A stretch of 64,000 bases of DNA from Methylobacter sp. (GTDB lineage: Bacteria > Pseudomonadota > Gammaproteobacteria > Methylococcales > Methylomonadaceae), in NCBI GenBank assembly GCA_024636505.1, contig JAGXGY010000053.1, forward strand, positions 1 to 64,000. Direction: 5' to 3'. The first letter of the stretch is position 1, and each line of letters starts with the position of its first letter. Under the pieces are notes generated by a model. That model was not told the origin of the DNA. It was given only the letters and a program-made list of their open reading frames with translations, and ran no database searches. Positions 57,639 to 64,000 of the stretch are shown one piece after another. Made by a program: the position numbers and the translations under genes.

Positions 57639-57759
57639 TTGGTTTTAATCTATGGACGGGTCTTGCCGGAAGATCTGCAGTTAATATTGAAGTCAAATCT
57701 CCCTCACCTTCTTCAGCCCTGCACTTGCCTTTTCAGGAATGAATTCAAGATAGCATTGG

Positions 57760-58773
57760 CTACCTCAACACCCCCGCCGGGCTGGAATAACTATCCAAGA
57801 CCTGCACATAATTGGCGCGTTCATAAGCGCTGGGATCGATGGCGTGTTGCTGGCTGACGCTGCCTTTTAATTGATTGACCGATTCGTATTCATGCTCGGC
57901 CAGCCACTGTTCCAGTTCGGTCAGGATTTCGCTTAAGCGACCCACGCCATGCTTTAGCAATACGCTGCAAAGATGCACCACATCGGCTCCGGCCAACAGC
58001 GCTTTCAACACATCCGGCGTCTGGTGAAAACCGCCGGTTACGGCTAAAGATAATTTAGTCCGGCCGTACAATAAAGCCGTCCAGCGGATGCGTAACAAGG
58101 CTTCCGCCGAGGATGACAATTCCAGTTTTGGCACCACTTCCAGCGTTTCCAGGTCAATATCGGGCTGATAAAAACGGTTGAATAACGCGATGCCGTCGGC
58201 TCCTGCGGCTTCCAGGCGTTTGGCGAAATGAATCGGCGAACTGAACTGCGAAGACAACTTCATCACAATCGGCACACTGACGTGGCCTTTTAATTCCCGC
58301 AAAATATCCAGATAACGCTGCTCGACTGCGTCGCTGCTTTCCTCGCTATTGGCCGCCAGATGGTAGATATTCAGCTCCAATGCGTCTGCACCCGCCTGTT
58401 GCAATTGCTTGCCGTACTCGACCCAACCGCCCAATGAGGTGCCGTTCAAACTGGCGATGACCGGAATCGCCAGCGCCGACTTGAGCTGTTGCAGATGTTC
58501 CAGATACTGTTCCTGATAGGTCTGGATGTGTTCAGGGATCGGATGGAACGAGTCCGCTTCGCCATGACCTATGGCTTGCTGATAAAAAAACCGCTCCATT
58601 TGCTGCGCTTCGGCTTCGATTTTTTCTTCAAATAGCGAATACATCACCAGCGCCGATGCGCCTGCATCTTCCAGCCTGCGCGCGCTGTCCACATCCTTAC
58701 TCAACGGCGACGCCGACGGCACCAAGGGATTAGCCAGTTTCAAACCTAAATATTCAGTCGTTAAATCAACCAT
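57760..58773 (-). CDS. Dihydroorotate dehydrogenase-like flavoprotein
   Basis: 337 residues from the ATG at 58773 (MVDLTTEYLGLKLANPLVPSASPLS), the start of family similarity. This start overlaps the nifJ stop by eight bases; the open frame extends upstream to 58890. The TIM-barrel sequence (VIASLNGTSLGGWVEYGKQLQQAGADALELNIYH, VPIVMKLSSQFSSP) matches the DHOD-like protein commonly encoded beside pyruvate:ferredoxin oxidoreductase. The catalytic base and exact substrate are not clear; the true pyrD is likely elsewhere. It is coupled to nifJ in one operon. Confidence 0.88.
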   Translation of the reverse strand: MVDLTTEYLGLKLANPLVPSASPLSKDVDSARRLEDAGASALVMYSLFEEKIEAEAQQMERFFYQQAIGHGEADSFHPIPEHIQTYQEQYLEHLQQLKSALAIPVIASLNGTSLGGWVEYGKQLQQAGADALELNIYHLAANSEESSDAVEQRYLDILRELKGHVSVPIVMKLSSQFSSPIHFAKRLEAAGADGIALFNRFYQPDIDLETLEVVPKLELSSSAEALLRIRWTALLYGRTKLSLAVTGGFHQTPDVLKALLAGADVVHLCSVLLKHGVGRLSEILTELEQWLAEHEYESVNQLKGSVSQQHAIDPSAYERANYVQVLDSYSSPAGVLR

Positions 58774-61700
58774 TGTCGGTCTCCTTGGCATTATCGTTTT
58801 TAAGTTGGGCTTTGACCGCTGAAACGCTGGTGGTTTCGTTCCAGGCCAGCTCAGACAGTTGTTTGTAATAATGATAGCGGTTTTTAACATCCTGCTGCGC
58901 CTGTTCCAAAAAACGCTCGGCGTCTTCGGGATGGGTTTGCCACAACATACTGAAGCGGGTTTCGGTTTTGACGAAATCGCGATAGGGGATGGACGGTTCC
59001 GCTGAATCCAGGTGCATCGGGTTCTTGCCCTGTTTTATTTTGCCGGGATCGAATCGGAACAAAGGCCAATGCCCGCTTTTCACCGCCAGATTTTGCTGCC
59101 GGTGATTATTAGACAAATCCACGCCGTGCGCGATGCAAGGTGCGTAAGCGATGATGATCGACGGACCGTCATGGGCTTCCGCCTCCAAAAACGCATTCAG
59201 GGTTTGAGTGTCCTTACCCGCATAAGCGACATGGGCGACATAGACATTGCTGTAATCCATCGCCAACAATGCCAAGTCTTTTTTAGCCGTCGCTTTGCCC
59301 CCGGCAGAGAATTTTGCCACTGCGCCTAACGGTGTGGCTTTGGAGGTTTGTCCGCCGGTATTGGAATAAACCTCGGTATCCAGAACCAGGATGTTGACAT
59401 TGCGCCCACTGGCCAAAACATGATCGACGCCGCCGAAACCAATATCGTAAGCCCAGCCGTCGCCGCCTATGATCCAGACGCTTTTTTTGCACAAACTGTC
59501 CGCTAGTTGAACCAAGGTTTGAGCCGCCGGTTCGGACAAGCTTTGCAACTGTTGTTTCAGGGCGACAACCCGTTCGCGCTGCTCGTATATCCCCGCTTCA
59601 TCGGACTGGTCGGCGTTCAGTATCGCATCGACCGATTCACTGCCTAAAGACTCGCTCAATGAGGCCAACAATTCTTTGGCGTATTGATGTTGTTTATCCA
59701 AAGCGATACGCATGCCCAGGCCGAATTCCGCATTGTCTTCGAACAAGGAATTACTCCATGCAGGCCCCCGACCTTCGGCGTTCTTAGCCCACGGCGTGGT
59801 TGGCAAATTGCCGCCGTAAATAGAGGAACAGCCGGTCGCATTGGCAACCACCATACGATCGCCGAACAACTGCGAGGCCAATTTTATATACGGCGTTTCG
59901 CCGCAGCCCACACAAGCGCCGGAAAATTCGAACAAGGGTTGCAACACCATCGAACCTTTAATGGTGTTGGTTTTTAAAAGCCTGCGATCGTATTCCGGGA
60001 TAGCCAAAAAGAAATCCCAATTGTCCCGCTCGGCTTCGCGCAGCGGCGGTTGCGGCTGCATATTGATGGCTTTGCGGCTGGCGTTGGATTTATCCCGTAT
60101 CGGGCAAACATCGACGCACAGCGTACAGCCGGTGCAATCTTCCGGCGCGACCTGATAGCTGATTTCCAACCCGGCCGGAAAATCCTTACCCAACATCGAC
60201 ACATGTTTGAAGGTAGGCGGCGCATTGGCCAAAACCTCAGTCGGGAAAATTTTGCTGCGAATGACCGAGTGAGGACAAACCATCACGCATTTGCCGCATT
60301 GGGTGCATAAATCGGTTTCCCAAACCGGGATTTCCAGCGCCAAATTGCGTTTTTCGTAAGCCGCCGTACCGGTTGGAAAGGTACCGTCGACCGGCATCAC
60401 ACTGACCGGCAACGCATCGCCATGACCTGCAATAATTTCACCGGTTACCCGCTTGACAAAATCAGGCGCAGCATCGCTGATCCTGGATTGAATGTCGAAT
60501 TGACTGCTAACTGTCGTTGGTAAGGGAACTGTATGCAAACTGGCCAGGGTTTCATCGATGGCTTTGAAATTCAGCTCGACGATGCGCTGGCCTTTTTTAC
60601 CATAGGTTTTTTCGACTGCGTGTTTAATTTCGGTAATCGCCTGTTCTTGCGGCAACACGCCGGATATGGCGAAAAAACAGGTCTGCATAATCGTATTGAT
60701 GCGCTTGCCCATGCCGCTTTTTTCGGCGACAGCATAACCATCGATCACATAAAAGCGGATTTTTTTGGCTATCATCTGTTGCTGCATTTTTAAGGGTAAC
60801 GACGCCCAAACTTGTTCCGCAGAATCCGGCGAATTCAGCAAAAATACCGCTTTTTCCGCCGCATTGGCGAGCATGTCGTAACGTTCCAGGAAAATCGTCT
60901 GATGACAGCCGATAAAATTGGCATCGTTTTCGGCAATCAAATACGTGGAGCGTATCGGTTTAGGGCCGAAGCGCAAATGCGAGACGGTAATCGCACCGGA
61001 TTTTTTCGAGTCATAGACGAAATAACCCTGAGCGTATAAGTCGGTCGCTTCGCCGATAATCTTGATGGTATTTTTATTGGCGCTGACCGTGCCGTCGCTG
61101 CCTAAGCCGTAAAACATGGCCTGAAAAGTTTCGGCTTGTGCGTCGGTGCGATAACTTGCATCCCAGTCCAGACTGGTGTGGGTGACATCATCGTGGATGC
61201 CTATGGTGAAATTGTTTTTCGGTTGCGGCTGTTTCAATTCGTCATAAATCGCCTTGATCATGCCGGGCGTAAATTCCTTGGAAGACAGGCCGTAACGGCC
61301 GCCGACCACTTTCGGCAGCACCGCAAATCTAGCCGCGCCGCTGATAAAATCCTGAGCCAACGCAGTCAGCACGTCCTTATACAGCGGCTCTCCATCCGCG
61401 CCCGGCTCTTTAGTGCGATCCAGTACCGCAATTTTTCGACAAGTCGAAGGCAGCGCCGACAGCAGACTGGCTGGGTCGAAAGGCCGGAATAAACGCACTT
61501 TCAGCAAGCCCACCGATTCGCCCTGACGATTCAGATAGTTCAGCGTCTCCTCTACCGCCTCCGCACCCGATCCCATCATCACAATAACGCGTTCGGCGTC
61601 CGGCGAACCCAGATAATCAAACAGCCGATAAGCCCGTCCGGTCAGCTTGGCAAACCTATCCATTGCACCCTGTACGATCCCCGGCATCGCATGATAATAG

Positions 61701-62404
61701 GCATTGACCGATTCCCTGGCCTGAAAATACACATCGGGATTCTGGGCGGTGCCGCGCAGCACCGGCTTGTCCGGCGTCAAGCCTCGGCTCCGGTGCGCCC
61801 AAACCCAGTCGTCGTTAATCATGGCTCGCAAAACGGCTTCATCCAAGCTATTAATCTTGGCGACTTCATGCGAAGTTCTAAAACCGTCGAAAAAATGCAT
61901 TAGCGGAATGCGCCCTTCCAGCGTGGCGGCATGGGCGATCAGCGCAAAGTCCATGACTTCTTGCGGCGAGTTGGAACAGAGCATGCCGAAACCGGTCATC
62001 CGCGCCGACATCACATCGCTATGGTCGCCGAAAATCGACAAGCCCTGACACGCCAGCGAACGGGCGGCGATATGAAACACCGTCGGCGTTAATTCACCGG
62101 CAATCTTGTACATATTCGGAATCATCAGCAGCAAGCCCTGGGAGGCGGTAAAGGTGGTCGCCATCGATCCGGCCTGCAATGTGCCGTGAATGGCGCCGGC
62201 AGCACCGGCCTCGCTTTGCATTTCGGTTACTTGCGGCACCGTCCCCCATAAATTGACCTGCCCGCGAGACGACCATTCGTCGGCCCATTCACCCATATTG
62301 GACGACGGCGTAATCGGGTAAATTGCAATGACTTCGTTGAGCTTATGCGCTACTGTCGCGGCCGCCTGATTTCCATCGATGGTAACTGTTTGCTGATTTT
62401 TCAT
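58766..62404 (-). CDS. nifJ: NifJ, pyruvate:ferredoxin (flavodoxin) oxidoreductase
   Basis: 1212 residues, the single-chain form. It oxidises pyruvate to acetyl-CoA and CO2 while reducing ferredoxin or flavodoxin. Seen: the N-terminal thiamine-related domain (IDGNQAAATVAHKLNEVIAIYPITPSS), two [4Fe-4S] ferredoxin clusters (CTQCGKCVMVCPHSVI and CTGCTLCVDVCPI) in the latter half, CVGCGETPYIKL, and the TPP-binding motif GGDGWAYDIGFGG with a terminal NTGGQTSKATPLG. In oxygen-using bacteria it serves nitrogenase electron supply or fermentation under low oxygen. The DHOD-like gene overlaps its stop. Confidence 0.97.
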   Translation of the reverse strand: MKNQQTVTIDGNQAAATVAHKLNEVIAIYPITPSSNMGEWADEWSSRGQVNLWGTVPQVTEMQSEAGAAGAIHGTLQAGSMATTFTASQGLLLMIPNMYKIAGELTPTVFHIAARSLACQGLSIFGDHSDVMSARMTGFGMLCSNSPQEVMDFALIAHAATLEGRIPLMHFFDGFRTSHEVAKINSLDEAVLRAMINDDWVWAHRSRGLTPDKPVLRGTAQNPDVYFQARESVNAYYHAMPGIVQGAMDRFAKLTGRAYRLFDYLGSPDAERVIVMMGSGAEAVEETLNYLNRQGESVGLLKVRLFRPFDPASLLSALPSTCRKIAVLDRTKEPGADGEPLYKDVLTALAQDFISGAARFAVLPKVVGGRYGLSSKEFTPGMIKAIYDELKQPQPKNNFTIGIHDDVTHTSLDWDASYRTDAQAETFQAMFYGLGSDGTVSANKNTIKIIGEATDLYAQGYFVYDSKKSGAITVSHLRFGPKPIRSTYLIAENDANFIGCHQTIFLERYDMLANAAEKAVFLLNSPDSAEQVWASLPLKMQQQMIAKKIRFYVIDGYAVAEKSGMGKRINTIMQTCFFAISGVLPQEQAITEIKHAVEKTYGKKGQRIVELNFKAIDETLASLHTVPLPTTVSSQFDIQSRISDAAPDFVKRVTGEIIAGHGDALPVSVMPVDGTFPTGTAAYEKRNLALEIPVWETDLCTQCGKCVMVCPHSVIRSKIFPTEVLANAPPTFKHVSMLGKDFPAGLEISYQVAPEDCTGCTLCVDVCPIRDKSNASRKAINMQPQPPLREAERDNWDFFLAIPEYDRRLLKTNTIKGSMVLQPLFEFSGACVGCGETPYIKLASQLFGDRMVVANATGCSSIYGGNLPTTPWAKNAEGRGPAWSNSLFEDNAEFGLGMRIALDKQHQYAKELLASLSESLGSESVDAILNADQSDEAGIYEQRERVVALKQQLQSLSEPAAQTLVQLADSLCKKSVWIIGGDGWAYDIGFGGVDHVLASGRNVNILVLDTEVYSNTGGQTSKATPLGAVAKFSAGGKATAKKDLALLAMDYSNVYVAHVAYAGKDTQTLNAFLEAEAHDGPSIIIAYAPCIAHGVDLSNNHRQQNLAVKSGHWPLFRFDPGKIKQGKNPMHLDSAEPSIPYRDFVKTETRFSMLWQTHPEDAERFLEQAQQDVKNRYHYYKQLSELAWNETTSVSAVKAQLKNDNAKETDNG

Positions 62405-62984
62405 GAGAAAACCCTATGATGAACAAAAAAATGTAACTGTCCTATTTTCTGCAAAATGGATTGTCATTCGGCATCCAATATTCCTTAGATTCAACGCCTA
62501 CGTGCAATCGATAATTAACGGCAAACGTTAGCTGATCTGGTTTCACGCTTTTTTTCAATCCGCCCCAAGATGAGCATCTATAATCAGCCAAGCCAGGAAC
62601 CAAGATACCAGATTGAGATATTAAATAAAGCCGGCTCAGACAGCGGAGTTGTCAAGCGTATCAGGATCAACAGTAGCCGGGAGCTGACGCGTAACCAAGA
62701 AGCCTAAAAAACAAGATGCGATCCGGCGCAGATTCTGAAAGGTCTGAAACCGTTCCATGATTATATAAAGACACCTCAGTAGAATCAACCTGGATGATAT
62801 TAGCTGGTGGATGGATTGATAATGGCTCAGCAGCCAAAAGTCTTGCTTGGGTTCGTTCGAATAAAAGGAAAAATAATTAAGGAGGATCTTATCAGCTCAT
62901 ATTAAATAAGTTGATAAGATCGCCATCCGTCCATGGATCACGGGTACCTTCTGACTGAATCAGAGACACCTCAGATAAACAGCA
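62405..62984. other. Intergenic region between nifJ and the SmbP-like gene
   Basis: 580 bases without a gene. GATCTTATCA (62885-62894) and TGATAAGATC (62912-62921) form a perfect ten-base hairpin stem about 60 bp behind the smbP stop, a possible terminator with a weak T-run on the minus strand. The rest should hold the nifJ leader; AGGG lies before its ATG. Confidence 0.45.
62885..62921 (-). terminator. Inverted repeat downstream of the SmbP-like gene
   Basis: Ten-base perfect stem with a 17-base loop; on the minus strand it is followed by CTCCTTAATTATTTTT. It is placed correctly for ending the smbP transcript, but the loop is longer than usual. Confidence 0.45.
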
Positions 62985-63701
62985 TCATTCACCGATCGAT
63001 GCTTTTATGTGAGTGATTGCTTGATTAACATGCTCTGTCGCAACATCAGCATGATCCATATCGCCGTGTTTTATGGCTTCATTAAGATGCGTCACAGCTT
63101 CGGTCATGTGTGCTTTGGCTTCCCCATTCAGTGCTTGTTCAGCGGCCTGTGCATGCTCAAGAGCCACTTTCGCATGCTCGGTCAACACACTGGCATGACC
63201 CGCTTTACCGTGGGTAGCAGCAACTGTTGCGTGCTCCAGTGCCTGAGCCGAATGATCTCCTGTGGATGTTTCAGCAGCTTTTATGTGAGTGATTGCTTGA
63301 TTAACATGTTCTGTCGCAACATCAGCATGATCCATATCACCGTGCTTTATGGCTTCATTAAGGTGCGTAATTGCTTCAGTCATGTGTGCTTTGGCTTTAC
63401 CTTTCAGCACTTGTTCAGCGGCCTGTGCATGCTGAAGAGCCACTTTCGCATGCTCGGTCAAAACACTGGCATGACCCGCTTTACCGTGCGTAGCGGCAAC
63501 ATTTGCATGCTCCAGCGCCTGAGCCGAATGAGTTTCATTGGTTTTTTTAGGCGTTGCTTCGGTTGCTTCAATTGCTTTTTCTCCTGCAGCGGCTGAACCT
63601 TTATAAGGGATGTATTTAGCCGCTACTGTTCCTGCGAACAGCGTCGCAACGGCCAGCAATGTAACCGATAAAATATTTTTGTACAGATTAGTTCTGATCA
63701 T
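62985..63701 (-). CDS. SmbP-like periplasmic metal-binding protein with two repeats
   Basis: 238 residues. A signal peptide (ILSVTLLAVATLFAGTVAA) leads to a mature protein very rich in His, Ala, Glu and Lys. Heptad-like helices such as SAQALEHANVAATHGKAGHAS and HLNEAIKHGDMDHADVATEHV repeat twice, starting at residue 58 and residue 150 (period 92 residues). SmbP of Nitrosomonas europaea is a similar His-rich small copper-binding helical bundle, here doubled. It probably binds copper or other divalent metals in the periplasm. A GAGGAAA ribosome site precedes the ATG. Confidence 0.88.
   Translation of the reverse strand: MIRTNLYKNILSVTLLAVATLFAGTVAAKYIPYKGSAAAGEKAIEATEATPKKTNETHSAQALEHANVAATHGKAGHASVLTEHAKVALQHAQAAEQVLKGKAKAHMTEAITHLNEAIKHGDMDHADVATEHVNQAITHIKAAETSTGDHSAQALEHATVAATHGKAGHASVLTEHAKVALEHAQAAEQALNGEAKAHMTEAVTHLNEAIKHGDMDHADVATEHVNQAITHIKASIGE
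62988..63530 (-). repeat. Two tandem 276 bp units inside the SmbP-like gene
   Basis: Units from 63530 to 63255 and from 63254 to 62988 are almost identical at the DNA level, including long shared runs, and keep the reading frame. The few differences suggest a fairly recent duplication. Each unit equals 92 residues, so copy number could change by recombination. Confidence 0.9.
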
Positions 63702-64000
63702 GGCAATTTCCTCTGTTTTTCTTAAATAATTAAGTAAGTAAAGAGTTAGTTATTTTACGGGCATCTATCGAGCTACCTTATTAACTATTCGTGACTAATA
63801 AAACACTACCAATCGATTACCCGCCTATAGAATGTAACAGCAAAAGAACCGTATATCTAGCCTTTTCATCCACTAGCAGCATGCATTAGCCAGGACATAG
63901 GTGGGTAAATAATGGAATAATTGGGGGCGGATTAAATTTCGTTGGGACTGATTTGGCAAAGCCTATACTGAGTGTTGATTCCAGGGAATGTCATTTGTTT
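63702..64000. other. Region upstream of the SmbP-like gene
   Basis: About 300 bases, AT-rich, no supported reading frame. It should contain the smbP promoter; no clear -35/-10 pair was identified. Confidence 0.4.

Noticed and set aside
62985-63701. CRISPR-like repeats at the right end
   Set aside because: The repeats are 276 bp long, in frame and encode a His-rich protein; there are no short repeats with unique spacers.

Overview
The window looks like the chromosome of a free-living gammaproteobacterium with moderate GC content. Signs of this are a polar-flagellum regulatory cascade of the FlrA/FlrB/FlrC (FleQ/FleS/FleR) type with sigma-54 promoter sequences, GspA/GspB and MlaA. A periplasmic small metal-binding protein (SmbP-like), a pyruvate:ferredoxin oxidoreductase and circadian-type KaiB signalling fit an environmental methylotroph or methanotroph (Methylococcales-like). 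That placement is an inference; no rRNA or tRNA gene was seen to fix it.

Layout. At 1-0.9 kb a partial tnpB (IS200/IS605 type) reads leftward off the edge and sits directly behind fliI, where fliJ is usually found. From 1 to 10.6 kb, all on the minus strand, lie flrA, flrBC and fliEFGHI, with good -24/-12 sequences before flrB and fliE. From 10.9 to 14.5 kb are a CNNM/CorC-type membrane protein and the GspA-GspB pair. From 14.9 to 36.6 kb, on the plus strand, runs a complete type VI secretion locus: tssB, tssC, hcp, tssK, tssE, a VgrG body and a separate spike-tip protein, tssF, tssL, an unknown small protein, tssG, tssA, a PAAR-like tip, a degenerate adenylate-forming protein, a DUF6765-like protein with a C-terminal FYVE zinc finger, clpV, tssM and tssJ. 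From 36.6 to 38.4 kb, a pair of about 160 bp imperfect inverted repeats encloses a short cassette with an HExxH (M91/NleD-like) metallopeptidase ending in a C2H2 zinc finger, and a small HTH protein with a repeated coiled coil.

From 38.4 to 44.4 kb, a porin, a periplasmic binding protein, a divergent DAACS symporter and a Cache-domain protein fused to a pentameric ligand-gated ion channel module form a likely uptake and sensing unit. From 44.4 to 48.6 kb are mlaA, a J-domain protein, trhO and a small M41-like HEAGH protein. From 48.8 to 56.2 kb is a signalling cluster: a 1710-residue protein with a degenerate Ser/Thr kinase domain, AAA-type ATPase, GAF and histidine kinase domains; a receiver-KaiB fusion; and a PAS-histidine kinase-receiver hybrid. 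From 56.5 to 63.7 kb are an Ldh-family dehydrogenase, nifJ overlapping a dihydroorotate-dehydrogenase-like gene, and an SmbP-like protein made of two near-identical 92-residue units.

The most notable points are: (1) two effector-like proteins at the T6SS locus, each carrying a eukaryotic-type zinc finger at its C-terminus (FYVE and C2H2), with no obvious immunity partner, which suggests eukaryotic targets; (2) a Cache-pLGIC fusion next to a binding protein and an unusual symporter; (3) a receiver-KaiB fusion between two histidine kinases; (4) a catalytically degenerate acyl-adenylate-type protein inside the T6SS operon.
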